Shown here: positions 1 through 8,696 of the stretch, in pieces
How positions within the stretch are numbered: the stretch's first letter is position 1
How the letters are laid out: every line of letters starts with the position of its first letter
DNA from: Arthrobacter glacialis
GTDB lineage: Bacteria > Actinomycetota > Actinomycetes > Actinomycetales > Micrococcaceae
Direction: 5' to 3'
Length of the DNA: 64,000 nucleotides
Assembly: GCF_002909445.1 (NCBI RefSeq)
Contig: NZ_PPXC01000016.1
Coordinates: 30,709 to 94,708 of the forward strand
Notes under the pieces: generated by a model
What the model was told of the DNA's origin: nothing
Seen by the model: the letters and a program-made list of their open reading frames with translations, nothing else
Databases searched by the model: none
Translations under genes and position numbers: made by a program

Positions 1-129
1 GCCTATGAGGCCTCTGTTGATCGCACGAGCTGGCGTCAGGACGACGCAGAGCACGACTACTACCTCAAGGCCTTGGTTAGCTGGGGTTATGCGTTGAGTG
101 ATGTTGAGAAGTTGATGCTCACCAAGTAG
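1..129 (+). CDS. C-terminal 42 residues of a protein, possibly ParB-like
   Basis: The window opens inside a reading frame that ends at the TAG at 127-129. The visible tail is charged and ends in WGYALSDVEKLMLTK. Plasmid ParB-like partition proteins of actinobacteria often end in a similar aromatic-Gly-Tyr-x-Leu-Ser-x-Val-Glu pattern, which is the only ground for the suggestion. No catalytic or HTH region is visible. A strong hairpin follows 12 bases after the stop. The identity is a guess; that it is a real coding tail is more certain. Confidence 0.4.
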   Translation, partial: AYEASVDRTSWRQDDAEHDYYLKALVSWGYALSDVEKLMLTK

Positions 130-140
130 AAATCCAAAAG

Positions 141-189
141 GAAATGCACGGAACCTAGATGTCAGAAGTATCTAGGTGCCGTGCATTTC
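141..189. terminator. Long near-perfect hairpin after the first gene
   Basis: Arms of 20 bp (141-160 and 170-189) pair with one mismatch around a 9-base loop. It lies 12 bases past the stop of the leftmost gene, so a terminator is the simplest reading. There is no clear T-run after the stem, so a protein or recombinase binding site is also possible. Confidence 0.5.
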
Positions 190-598
190 TCTTGACCTCA
201 TTTTACCAGTTCGCAGCCCTCGACACGAATCGGTGCCCGTCGGTTTTAGGAACGCGGCCGGTGCCGGAGCCGCCACAGTTGGGCTTCATATCTCACCAAG
301 GTTGTGTGTGCCGTCTCCGGCACCGGCTACCGCCCAGGCTTGTTCCTGGCACTGCTGCCCGGGCGGTAGATTCTTGAATGATGGCGGCCGGCTTCGCCGG
401 CACAATTCATTGCTTGGGTGCCTGGTTAGGTTGCTTTGCCCCTCGCCCCCAGGTGCACGGCAAAAGATTCATCCTCCGGTCTTTTCCCGCACACAGGATG
501 CTCCTATAGATGTCAATTCTGAACGAGCCTGGCGTTGCGTAGCAGTTGAACAGTTCTGGATGCCCGCTCAAGTGATTGAGCCGTGATCTAGTAGGGAC
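190..598. other. Non-coding stretch with no supported gene
   Basis: The region before the CYTH gene has short overlapping open frames on both strands with biased, arginine/proline-rich translations and no ribosome sites. Several short GCCGG-rich inverted repeats are present around 255-320 and 380-400. I see no gene here. Confidence 0.5.
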
Positions 599-1135
599 AT
601 GCCGACTAACATCGAAATCAAGGCCCACGTGAACAGTCTCGCGAAACTGCTGCCGGTGATCCAGTCCCTGTCAGACGGTGGACCAGATCATGTTGCGCAA
701 GACGACACCTTTTTCGCTTGTCCAAACGGCAGGCTCAAGCTCAGAGTCTTTGATGACGGCCACGGCGTGCTGATCTACTACGCCAGAGCAGACGAACTCG
801 GGCCGAAGCCCTCCTACTATGTTCATTCTGAAACGTCTGAACCCGACCGCCTCCGTTCCGTCCTGGCGGATGCCTATGGCGAGGTTGGGAGAGTCCGGAA
901 GCAACGCTCTGTATTTCAAATAGGTCAGGCCAGGGTGCACCTCGACCGAGTCGAAGGACTAGGCGAATTCCTCGAAGTCGAAATCACCGTCGGAGACGTG
1001 CTGGGGCATGAGGATGCGGTTTCAGAAGCAAACCGCATCCTTGCTGAGTTCGGAATTGAAGAAGAAGCACTGGTAAAGGGCGCATATCTAGACCTCCTTG
1101 AAGCAAGGACCACTAAAGTCAACCCCAAGCTCTAG
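599..1135 (+). CDS. CYTH-domain protein (class IV adenylate cyclase-like)
   Basis: The 178-aa product starts with NIEIKAHV, a form of the CYTH signature (ExExK) in which the first acid is Asn, as in many bacterial members. Charged strand residues typical of the triphosphate tunnel follow: KLRVF near residue 40, RKQRSVF near 100 and EFLEVEITV near 120-130. CYTH proteins bind or hydrolyse triphosphates; class IV cyclases make cAMP, but the substrate cannot be told from sequence. The start at 599 follows AGGGA closely. The last ten or so residues lie over the tail of the opposite-strand IS110 transposase, so the C-terminus may have been altered by that insertion. Confidence 0.8.
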   Translation: MPTNIEIKAHVNSLAKLLPVIQSLSDGGPDHVAQDDTFFACPNGRLKLRVFDDGHGVLIYYARADELGPKPSYYVHSETSEPDRLRSVLADAYGEVGRVRKQRSVFQIGQARVHLDRVEGLGEFLEVEITVGDVLGHEDAVSEANRILAEFGIEEEALVKGAYLDLLEARTTKVNPKL

Positions 1136-2365
1136 CTGATTCTTGAGCCATCTCCGGTAGTCAGCAGCAAGGATGTCGTTTCTGGATTGTCCCCGTTCGA
1201 TACGTGAAATGATCGAGGGCCATTGGTTGAGGTGCTCGGAGACGCTTTGCAACGTAAGACCTAGTTGCTTCCGCAAAGGGCGGAGATCCGTGATTATCGG
1301 AGCTGGTACTGGGTTGGATATCTGCCGGTAAATCTCGCGTGCAACATAGCGTTTGAGGCAGCGCATGATTTCCCGTTTGCCCTTTCCTTCAATGGTTCGC
1401 TTGGCCACATACTCCTTGGTCCGCTGATCCGAGACCATGCGAACCAACACAATATGGTGCAAGGCGCTGTTTGCATCTCGATCCCCGCCCCGGCTGAGCC
1501 GATGCCGGCTTGTCTTCCCGGACGAAGCGGGGATGGGCGCTACACCGGTAAGTGCAGCGAACTGGGCCTCGTTGTTTACGCGTTCAGGGTTATCACCAAC
1601 AGTCACCAACAACTGGCTGGCCACTTCAGTTCCGACTCCCACCAAATCACATAGAAGTGGAGCGTACGAATCAAGAATCTCCTTCAAGCTCGCATCCACG
1701 GTATCGATTTCCGAACTGAGAGATTGATATCGAACAGCCAGGGTCTTCAGTGTCAAAGATGTAACGTAGGAAGTGTCCGCGATATGGCCATGCGGCCTCG
1801 ATCTGGACAAACTCGCGATCAGTGCCGACGTGTTCAAGCCCCTGTATCTTGACCTGAGTTCATCTGGGGAAGACACGAGAAGGCCTCGGATTTGATTGAT
1901 GGTGATAGTCCGAGCTTTCATGGCAGAAGACCGTGACATACGCAGAATCCTTAGACATTCCACCGGTCCGTCTTTGACTTTAGGCGTAGCAAGTCCGCGT
2001 TCTGCGAGTACCGATTGAGCAGCCTGATAGGCATCCAGAGGATCAGATTTACCCTTGAGCCGTCGAGCCTGGCGATTCGGACGTGTGACTTCCAGAACCT
2101 GTACTCCAGCTCCGCGAAGGACTTTCGTAAGCTCGGCACCGTACGACCCGGTCCCCTCCACTCCGGCTGCGATGACGGTTCCATGGCCGCCGATAAACTC
2201 CAAAATCCCGCGGTACCCGCTGCCGACCGCAAGAAACTCTTGGTCAGCAATTGGCCTGCCATAGTCGGAAATGATCGCCACATGGTGAGTATCCGAATGA
2301 GTATCGACGCCAACAATGATTCGGTTTTCTTCTGTTGCCAAGGTAATCATTTCCCTGCCGCTCAT
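1088..2365 (-). CDS. IS110-family recombinase/transposase
   Basis: The 425-aa protein has the IS110 DEDD RuvC-like N-terminus (VGVDTHSDTHHVAII, then AAGVEGTGSYG and KSDPLDAYQAAQ) and the C-terminal transposase-20 region (LVGVGTEVASQLL, FAALTGVAPIPASSG with the catalytic-serine neighbourhood). These enzymes excise and insert the element without terminal repeats. The last 65 residues read like an XRE-type helix-turn-helix (LRKQLGLTLQSVSEHLNQW, then SRIERGQ). Two starts are possible, ATG 2365 and ATG 2350; neither has a good ribosome site. The 3' end overlaps the CYTH gene by 48 bp on the opposite strand. It appears intact. Confidence 0.9.
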   Translation of the reverse strand: MSGREMITLATEENRIIVGVDTHSDTHHVAIISDYGRPIADQEFLAVGSGYRGILEFIGGHGTVIAAGVEGTGSYGAELTKVLRGAGVQVLEVTRPNRQARRLKGKSDPLDAYQAAQSVLAERGLATPKVKDGPVECLRILRMSRSSAMKARTITINQIRGLLVSSPDELRSRYRGLNTSALIASLSRSRPHGHIADTSYVTSLTLKTLAVRYQSLSSEIDTVDASLKEILDSYAPLLCDLVGVGTEVASQLLVTVGDNPERVNNEAQFAALTGVAPIPASSGKTSRHRLSRGGDRDANSALHHIVLVRMVSDQRTKEYVAKRTIEGKGKREIMRCLKRYVAREIYRQISNPVPAPIITDLRPLRKQLGLTLQSVSEHLNQWPSIISRIERGQSRNDILAADYRRWLKNQLELGVDFSGPCFKEV

Positions 2366-2560
2366 AGTGCACGAGGATGCACGCTGACCAGGTCGGCAGA
2401 CAAAACGGTAATGGGACTGTGGGTCAAGCTCCTATGAAGTCATGTCCGCCTGGCTCAACGCGCTTGATACGAATCTTGAACCAGCGGACAAATCCTGTGA
2501 AGGACAGTGCTCGAAGCACGTCAAGGGGACGATGAGTCACACCGGTTCAAGACCAATTCC
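2366..2560 (-). ncRNA. Candidate bridge-RNA region of the IS110 element
   Basis: In the IS110 group the non-coding end upstream of the recombinase is known to specify a structured bridge RNA that pairs with donor and target DNA. This segment is in the right place and is rich in stems: 2367-2371 with 2378-2382, 2383-2389 with 2391-2397, an imperfect 15-16 bp pair at 2442-2457 with 2476-2490, and GTGC-tcgaa-GCAC near 2507-2519. Extent and strand are inferred from family knowledge; no target-binding loops were matched. Confidence 0.27.
2442..2490. repeat. Imperfect inverted repeat upstream of the IS110 recombinase
   Basis: Sequences starting TGTCCGC and ending GCGGACA form an approximately 15-bp inverted pair around an 18-base centre. 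It may be a stem of the putative bridge RNA or mark the element end. Confidence 0.4.
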
Positions 2561-2684
2561 ATCATTACCGTGGACGAGCGGATCCACCTGACCGCTTGCA
2601 CCCTTTCACCAGGTCACCGACATTGTTCTCTTGCGTTAGGTGGGCCGGTGAACGGGCACAATCTCGAACATCCCGTGGCAGGTA

Positions 2685-3140
2685 CTACCCGTGGTGTTCG
2701 GACTGCGCATGGCCATCAGTACCAGCCAGCACTTCATGCTCAGGAACTTCGGCCACAGCTTCGCCCTTGGGAGCCTTGTCTGTCGAAGCTTTCTTGATCT
2801 TGCGCACCGACCCGGCACTCAACTCCACTCGGGAGGCAACGTCCTCGATCGACGCGCCCGTGGCCAGCATCTTCACCAGCACTGCATTCGCATTCACTTC
2901 ATGCTCCGCCGCTGCAAAGAATGCGTCAGCTTCCAAGTCCTGTGCCCTCTTCTTCGCGGCCTCAATCAGTTCGAGCCCTTTGGCCTTTGCATCCGCTTCG
3001 ACCGCACCGGCTTCACCCTTTTCGATGAAGTACTCCCCCGCCAGGCGCAGCAACTCCGCTTCACGCGATTGCGCCGCCCGAGCCAATTCAGCCGCCTTCG
3101 ACCGTGCCGCCGCTGCCCGTGAATTCTTCGTCAGTGCCAT
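2685..3140 (-). CDS. Coiled-coil/HTH conjugation accessory protein
   Basis: The 151-aa product has an Ala/Lys/Glu-rich N-terminal half (about residues 5-85) likely to form a long helix or coiled coil. A short helix-turn-helix-like segment follows around residues 95-120 (LATGASIEDVASRVELSAGS). A GGGAG ribosome site precedes the ATG at 3140. It is read divergently from the relaxase across the inverted-repeat region, a position often held by relaxosome accessory or repressor proteins. I do not recognise the family; binding to the adjacent repeats is an inference. Confidence 0.7.
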   Translation of the reverse strand: MALTKNSRAAAARSKAAELARAAQSREAELLRLAGEYFIEKGEAGAVEADAKAKGLELIEAAKKRAQDLEADAFFAAAEHEVNANAVLVKMLATGASIEDVASRVELSAGSVRKIKKASTDKAPKGEAVAEVPEHEVLAGTDGHAQSEHHG

Positions 3141-3268
3141 AACTCCCTCTCCCAGAACCTAACGGTTAGAGAACCCAGCAACGAACGCTGCCACGTCTCT
3201 ATTTTCTCCAGCTTAGTCGGACTCACTGCACGGCGGGGAAACCCGCGGGGCAACCCGCGGGGCGGCTT

Positions 3269-3291
3269 GCCCCGCCAATCCTTGGCGGGGC
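3269..3291. repeat. 10-bp perfect hairpin in the putative oriT
   Basis: GCCCCGCCAA at 3269-3278 pairs with TTGGCGGGGC at 3282-3291 across a 3-base loop. It sits between two CCCGCGGGGC direct repeats and the large inverted repeat. Confidence 0.7.
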
Positions 3292-3342
3292 CCAAAGGCA
3301 TTCGCTCTGCTCATCCTCAACCGACTGCGCCGCAAGCGGCTT

Positions 3343-3424
3343 GCCGTGCGGGTTATCCACACGTGGACAGCTCCGAGATTAAGGGCGTCTCTCCCGCTGC
3401 CCACGTGTGGATAACCCGCACGGC
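3343..3424. repeat. Perfect 24-bp inverted repeat with paired DnaA-box-like sites
   Basis: Arms 3343-3366 and 3401-3424 are exact reverse complements, separated by 34 bp. Each arm holds TTATCCACA, at 3353-3361 on the plus strand and 3406-3414 on the minus strand, so the boxes face each other. It is too long and too widely spaced for a simple terminator and lies far from any stop codon. Confidence 0.85.
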
Positions 3425-3444
3425 GACGGTTCTACACAATCGCC

Positions 3445-3483
3445 CGGGCTGTTGACAACGAAAAGCGTGTTGCCAACAGCCCG
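3445..3483. repeat. 15-bp inverted repeat near the relaxase gene
   Basis: CGGGCTGTTGACAAC at 3445-3459 pairs with 3469-3483 with one mismatch around a 9-base centre. MobF relaxases bind hairpins next to their nick site, so this is one candidate for the relaxase-binding arm. Confidence 0.6.
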
Positions 3484-3705
3484 CACTCATGTGCAGAACC
3501 GCATCAAGAAGAACATTTGATGAACTGACTTTGATGTGAGTCGACTTAGTTCTTCCGCAAGCTCCGGAACTAACCCTCCATGCCACACATCAGATTTTTC
3601 CGCAACACCTTTTCGCAAGCTCAAAGGCAACGAAAAAACCACATTGTCAGTCACACCTCTGGCATTACGAATGAGTGAGGGTGTTTCTAGCGTAGAATCG
3701 CTGTT

Positions 3706-6700
3706 GTGATGTCCTTGCACGTACTCAATGCGGGCACTGGCTACCTCTACTACACCTCGGAGATTGCCAGTGGTGATGAGCTGCGCGCACCTGGTCGTGA
3801 GCTGGGTGACTACTACCACGCCCACGGCCTGCCGCCGGGTCAGTGGATGGGCTCTGGTGTTGATGAGCTTGGCCTGGAAGGGAACGTCACCGAGGAGCAA
3901 ATGGCCCACCTCTATGGGGAAGGTATTCACCCCGAGGCCGAGCGCATCATTGCTGAGAAGCTGGCTCTTGGGTGGACCCAAGCCAACGCCGAGAAGGCCG
4001 CCAAACTCGGCCGTGCCTACTACAAGTACCAGGCCAAGGCCACCACCTTGGGCGCTCTCATCCGGGGCCGTGAAGAGGCTTTCAAGCGCCTGAACCACCG
4101 CCCGCCAACGGCGCTGGAACGCCGGAATATTCGCACCACTGAGGCCTCGATTCTCTTCCGGGTCGAGCACGGTCGTAACTCGGTCACCAAGGAAGAACTG
4201 GGTCGTTTCATCACCTCCCAGCTGCGCCCCCAGCAAGACGCCGTGGCAGGCTTTGACCTGACTATGACCCCGGTCAAAAGCGTCTCTGTGCTGTGGGCCG
4301 TGGGCGGTCCGGCAGCCCGTGCCGTCGTTGAAGCAGTCCAAGACCAGGCCGTGAAGGAGACGCTAAAGTTCCTGGAAGAGTACGCCGTGGCCACCAGAAC
4401 CGGCGCCAACGGAATAGCGCAGGAAGCTGTCCAACACGGTGTTGTGGCCTCCGTTTTCCGCCACTACGATTCCCGTAATGGGGATCCGAACATCCACGAC
4501 CACGCTGTTCTCTCCACCAAGGTTCAAGACAGCAAGGGCCACTGGAAGAGCATTGACTCACGGCTCCTGCACAAGATGAGTGTCGCCGCCTCGGAGTTCT
4601 ACAACACCCGTGGCCAAGCCCTCATGGAAGAGCGAGGCTTCGTCTACGAGGCCCGCACCATGGAGGGCGGCAAGCAGCCCATCATGGAACTCGCCGGGAT
4701 CCCGGCAGAGTTGAACAAGCTCTTTTCCAGCCGCAGCGAAGAGATGAAACCCGTCCTGGGCCAGCTCGTGGAAGACTACGAAACCACCCACGGACACGCC
4801 CCAGACACGGCCGCCTTGTTGAAGCTTGCTCAGGCCGCGAACCTTGAAACCCGGCCCGACAAGGGCCACGGCAAGTCACTGGAAGAGCACGTGGCTCAGT
4901 GGATGGAACAAGCCCACACAGTCGTTGACGGTGCCGAGTTGAGCAGCCTCATTGACTCGATCATGGAACCCGTACGTTCCACCCATCGCATCCCGCGAGA
5001 AGCAGCGTTCGTGAACATCTCCGGTGCCGCCAAAGAAGTCATTGCAGCCGTCAGTGACAAGCGCAGCACCTGGTGTGAACAGCACGTCATGGCCGAGACC
5101 CTGCGCTGGTCCAAAGCCCATGCAGCCAAGCATGGACCGGTGCCCAATGAGACCGTCATGGCGATCATGAAGGCCGCTCTCAACGAGGCGTCCGTGAGCA
5201 TCACCCCCGCCAATCCTTACTCGGAATTCAAGCCTCTCCAGCGCGATGAGAACCATAGCGTGTTCGAGCACGGAGGCTCCGCACGCTTCACCTCCAACAC
5301 CATCATCGCTAGCGAAAACTACCTTGTCCGGGCAGGTGCCAGGGAAGTCATCCCCGCCGCCTCCGAACAAGACTTCCTCACAGCGGTGGAAAACTACAAC
5401 GACCGTGTCAGTGCCGGCGAGAAGCATCCCCTCGATGCTGCGCAGCTGGCCCTGGCCCGTGAATTCTCCCTCTCCCCCCACCTCATCTGTAACGGCCTTG
5501 GCGGTGCTGGAACGGGTAAGTCCACGGTCATGGCATTGGTCAAAGACACCATCGACATAGCCGGCGGCAAGGTCATTGCCCTTGCCCCCAGCGCCGTGGC
5601 GGCAGGCATCCTGGGCAAGGAACTGGGTGTTGAAGCCACCACGATTGACACCTTCGTTCTGGCCTCAGGACCCGACGGCCGCCAAGCATTGCGGGTCACC
5701 CCCGGCACCGTGGTGATCATTGATGAAGCAGCCATGGCAGGAACCGCGAAGTTCACCGAAGCCGTAAGAATCATTGAAGCCGGCGGCGGCGTCGTTCGCC
5801 CAGTCGGTGATCCCTACCAGCACTCAGCTGTTCAAGCCGGTGGCGCGTTCTCCCTGCTCGTGAATGAACTCGGAGCCGTCGAGCTCGACACCGTGCACCG
5901 CTTCCGCAACGCAGACGGCACTGTCAACCAGGCAGAAGCCGCCGCGTCCCTGGCGCTGCGCACCACCGTGGAAGGGGAAGAGAACCCCTTCACCTGGTAC
6001 CAGGAAAACGGGCGAATCAAAGCAGGGGATGCCGAGACCATCGAGGCATTGGCGTTCACCGCCTGGCAGCAACGCATCAACGACGGCGACCCCGCCGTCA
6101 TCATGGCCACCACCAACGACCAAGCCCGCAGGCTCAGTGAAAAAGCCCAGGCCTACCAAATCCACGCAGGCACCGTAGACACGCAAGGCCCCGGCGTGCA
6201 GCTGCGCGACGGCACAACAGCCTGGCGCGGAGACACGATCGTCACCCGCCGCAACGACCGCGACCTGACCTACTGGCGGGGACGGGAATCCGTACGCAAC
6301 GGCGACCTGTGGGCCGTGCTCACACCCCACGATGACGGCTCGATCACCGTCGCCCACCAAGAAACCGGCGGCACCATCCGCCTACCCAAAGAGTACGTTC
6401 AGGAACACACCCACCTCGGCTACGCGTACACCGATAGCCGCGCCCAAGGCATGACCCGGGCCTACGGCATTGGTATCGCCAGCTCCGCCACCTCACGCAA
6501 TGCCGCCTACGTCCAGCTGACCCGAGGCCAGCTCTCCAACCATCTCTTCCTCGAACTCGCACCCGGAGAAGCCAGGGAAGAAGCACTGTCAGCGATTGCG
6601 GCGAACCACGGCCTGGAAGAGTCCGTACACGCAGCCATTGCCAGTGAATACGTGCGCATGAACGACATCGACGCGATGGCCGCCCAGTACCGACACGTGG

Positions 6701-8643
6701 ACAAACTCGCCACGGAACTACGCATGGAACACCTGGTGCGTTCCGTGCTCGGAGACGCTGCCGAGGAATTCATCTCCGCCGAGTCATTCGGTGCCGTGGC
6801 CACACACCTGGCTAACGCCGAAGCGCAAGGCTGGGACACCGCCACGTTGCTGCAGGCGGCCTACGATGAGCGTGAGTTTGCCTCCGCCCAAGACAACTCC
6901 GCAGTGCTGGCCTGGCGGATCCAGAACATCGTCCAGGCCGCCCCAGCCCTGGCCGAAGCCAAAGACGGCAAGCGCGCCCTGTCCGGATTGAGCGATGCCC
7001 AACTGGCCGCCCAACTCAGTGTTGCCGAAGGACGGGTGACCAAAGCCGAGACTGCACTCACCGAAGTGCACGCCATGCACGGCCCGCACCCCAAGAACCA
7101 CTGGCGCTCTCGATCCTTTGGCACCTTGACCGATGCCAGCCTTGAATCGCGCCTTGCCACAGCCCGGCGTGAGGCCCGCACCGACATGGTTATCCTCGAT
7201 CCCGAGAAGGCACGCAAGACAGCGTGGGAGATCCGCACCCTCAGCAACGAAATCAAGATTCGTGCCGGGCTGCCGGCAACCCAATGGGCTGAGGAAACAG
7301 TAGCTCGTGGCACCTGCACTGCTGGCTTTGCCCGACCCGACGCCGGACACAAGGAACGCCTGTGGCAGGCCCGCACCGTGGCCGCCGCCCTGCGCGATGA
7401 GACCCGCTACCGCGTCACAACCCCGGCCCGCAGTGCCGAGGACGTGAAGATCGTAAACGGAGACCGGCTGCCGGAATGGGTGGCACCTGCCCGGTCCCTG
7501 GCTGACCCAGTACTGGCCGAAGGCTGGCGCACCCACCTGCAGCAGCGCCGCACCGTCCTGGCAGAACGCTTTAACGAACGCGGACACAACCTCGCCGTCG
7601 AGCCAGAGCCCTGGACAGAAAAACTCGGACCCGTCCCGGAACGTGCGGACCTCAGCGAACGCTGGCGCGACACAGCCGCAGAGATCGCTGCGTTCCGTGC
7701 GCTCTACAAGATCCCGGCCACGGAGACCACTCCGATCCCGGAACGATTCCGGGAACAAGAACTCGGTGCTGCCCTCCACACGCGGGCAGCAGAGACCGCT
7801 ACCTCCTCACACAACGCGACACCGGCAACCATCGAGCAGCTTCACACTGGTGCTTCCACAGCCACGGACCAGGCACGTTCCGCCCACGTGCTCCCCTCTC
7901 CCGCCCAAAAAGCGAGCGAGGAAGAACGCCGAAGCCACATCGCGGCAGAACCAGTACACGAAACCCCAGGCACCGACAGAGGCGGCGAGGGAATGTCACC
8001 GGGTGGAACCGGGCGACCCTCTGCACCAACAGGGACGGTACTCGCGCCGGCCATGCCAGCCTTCGCCCCCACCATCCACCTGAACACCGAAGCTGCCACC
8101 GCCACACCGGCCACCGAAGCCAAATCAGTCGAAACTGCCACGGCACGTATCGACAATGAGCGCCAAGGACACGCCGCCGCCACGGTGCATCCGAAACCTG
8201 TTGCTGAGGCTGCCCCCGCCGTCCCCGAAACACGCCAAAACCAGACGCCTAAGCCGGTCCCTGCGCAGGAACCGGGTAAGGAATTCACCCTCAAGGAATG
8301 GTCAAGTGGATTCACGCTCAGTGACGTGGCGGCCCCAACATCACCAAAGACGACCCAGGAGAACACGATGACCCCAACCCATCAGGACCCCACCATGGTC
8401 AAGCAACAAACAACTGAACGCTTACAACAACAAGCCCTTGCCCAACGTGCCGCCCAGCAACGGACCGCCCGCACGCAGCTCCGTGAGAAGAACAATCTGG
8501 CCCGTAGCCAGGAGCTGGTGCAGAAGAAGGCAGCAGCGGCCGCACTCGCACGAAAGCAGCTCCTGCAGCGGGAACAACAGCGAGCAGCCCAACAACGTGC
8601 CGCACAGCAACGCCAGCAACAAAATGAGGGACGGGAACTCTAA
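3706..8643 (+). CDS. traA: MobF conjugative relaxase-helicase
   Basis: This is a 1645-aa TrwC/TraI-type enzyme that nicks oriT, stays covalently bound to the strand and unwinds the plasmid. The N-terminal relaxase has tyrosines in GYLYYTSEIASGD (residues 12-24) and DYYHAHGLPPGQW, and the metal-binding HUH strand PNIHDHAVLSTK near residue 263. The helicase part has Walker A GGAGTGKST near 600, Walker B VVIIDEAAMAG near 668 and GDPYQHSAVQAGGAF near 700. The last 250 residues are low-complexity and end in a Gln/Arg-rich coiled coil. Start is GTG 3706 or ATG 3709. No ribosome site is seen, but TAGAAT at 3693-3698 would suit a leaderless message. A Tn3-type cassette is inserted just after the stop. 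Confidence 0.95.
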   Translation: MMSLHVLNAGTGYLYYTSEIASGDELRAPGRELGDYYHAHGLPPGQWMGSGVDELGLEGNVTEEQMAHLYGEGIHPEAERIIAEKLALGWTQANAEKAAKLGRAYYKYQAKATTLGALIRGREEAFKRLNHRPPTALERRNIRTTEASILFRVEHGRNSVTKEELGRFITSQLRPQQDAVAGFDLTMTPVKSVSVLWAVGGPAARAVVEAVQDQAVKETLKFLEEYAVATRTGANGIAQEAVQHGVVASVFRHYDSRNGDPNIHDHAVLSTKVQDSKGHWKSIDSRLLHKMSVAASEFYNTRGQALMEERGFVYEARTMEGGKQPIMELAGIPAELNKLFSSRSEEMKPVLGQLVEDYETTHGHAPDTAALLKLAQAANLETRPDKGHGKSLEEHVAQWMEQAHTVVDGAELSSLIDSIMEPVRSTHRIPREAAFVNISGAAKEVIAAVSDKRSTWCEQHVMAETLRWSKAHAAKHGPVPNETVMAIMKAALNEASVSITPANPYSEFKPLQRDENHSVFEHGGSARFTSNTIIASENYLVRAGAREVIPAASEQDFLTAVENYNDRVSAGEKHPLDAAQLALAREFSLSPHLICNGLGGAGTGKSTVMALVKDTIDIAGGKVIALAPSAVAAGILGKELGVEATTIDTFVLASGPDGRQALRVTPGTVVIIDEAAMAGTAKFTEAVRIIEAGGGVVRPVGDPYQHSAVQAGGAFSLLVNELGAVELDTVHRFRNADGTVNQAEAAASLALRTTVEGEENPFTWYQENGRIKAGDAETIEALAFTAWQQRINDGDPAVIMATTNDQARRLSEKAQAYQIHAGTVDTQGPGVQLRDGTTAWRGDTIVTRRNDRDLTYWRGRESVRNGDLWAVLTPHDDGSITVAHQETGGTIRLPKEYVQEHTHLGYAYTDSRAQGMTRAYGIGIASSATSRNAAYVQLTRGQLSNHLFLELAPGEAREEALSAIAANHGLEESVHAAIASEYVRMNDIDAMAAQYRHVDKLATELRMEHLVRSVLGDAAEEFISAESFGAVATHLANAEAQGWDTATLLQAAYDEREFASAQDNSAVLAWRIQNIVQAAPALAEAKDGKRALSGLSDAQLAAQLSVAEGRVTKAETALTEVHAMHGPHPKNHWRSRSFGTLTDASLESRLATARREARTDMVILDPEKARKTAWEIRTLSNEIKIRAGLPATQWAEETVARGTCTAGFARPDAGHKERLWQARTVAAALRDETRYRVTTPARSAEDVKIVNGDRLPEWVAPARSLADPVLAEGWRTHLQQRRTVLAERFNERGHNLAVEPEPWTEKLGPVPERADLSERWRDTAAEIAAFRALYKIPATETTPIPERFREQELGAALHTRAAETATSSHNATPATIEQLHTGASTATDQARSAHVLPSPAQKASEEERRSHIAAEPVHETPGTDRGGEGMSPGGTGRPSAPTGTVLAPAMPAFAPTIHLNTEAATATPATEAKSVETATARIDNERQGHAAATVHPKPVAEAAPAVPETRQNQTPKPVPAQEPGKEFTLKEWSSGFTLSDVAAPTSPKTTQENTMTPTHQDPTMVKQQTTERLQQQALAQRAAQQRTARTQLREKNNLARSQELVQKKAAAAALARKQLLQREQQRAAQQRAAQQRQQQNEGREL

Positions 8644-8658
8644 AGCAACCACAGAGAC

Positions 8659-8696
8659 GGGGTCTGAGGAGGATCGGTACGGAAATTCACGCTAAG
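8659..8696. repeat. Left 38-bp Tn3-type terminal inverted repeat
   Basis: It starts GGGGTCTGAG facing outward and ends TAAG at the inner side, the general plan of Tn3-family termini. It differs from the right end at two positions (19 and 35 of the repeat). The preceding five bases are GAGAC. Confidence 0.88.

Larger units (their letters stand above)
1080..2560 (-). mobile_element. IS110-family insertion sequence (ends not resolved)
   Basis: The element is defined by its recombinase plus the non-coding segment upstream of it. IS110 elements usually lack long terminal repeats, so both ends given here are estimates. The left end must lie near or within the 3' end of the CYTH gene; the right end may be near 2490-2560. 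Confidence 0.5.
3240..3483. other. Candidate origin of transfer (or origin of replication)
   Basis: This gene-free segment lies directly upstream of the relaxase gene and is packed with symmetry. There is a tandem CCCGCGGGGC direct repeat (about 3242-3264), a 10-bp hairpin at 3269-3291, a perfect 24-bp inverted pair at 3343-3366 and 3401-3424, and a 15-bp pair at 3445-3459 and 3469-3483. Origins of transfer of MobF systems normally adjoin the relaxase gene and contain such repeats. The 24-bp arms also contain TTATCCACA, the DnaA-box consensus, so an origin of replication is the alternative. No nick site could be assigned. Confidence 0.55.

Noticed and set aside
3487-4341. 284-aa minus-strand open frame
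   Set aside because: It lies opposite the N-terminal relaxase domain, whose motifs are unambiguous, and has no ribosome site or recognisable domain.
6784-7779. 331-aa minus-strand open frame
   Set aside because: It is a shadow of the relaxase-helicase gene in a high-GC region; composition is Gly/Arg-biased and no motif is seen.
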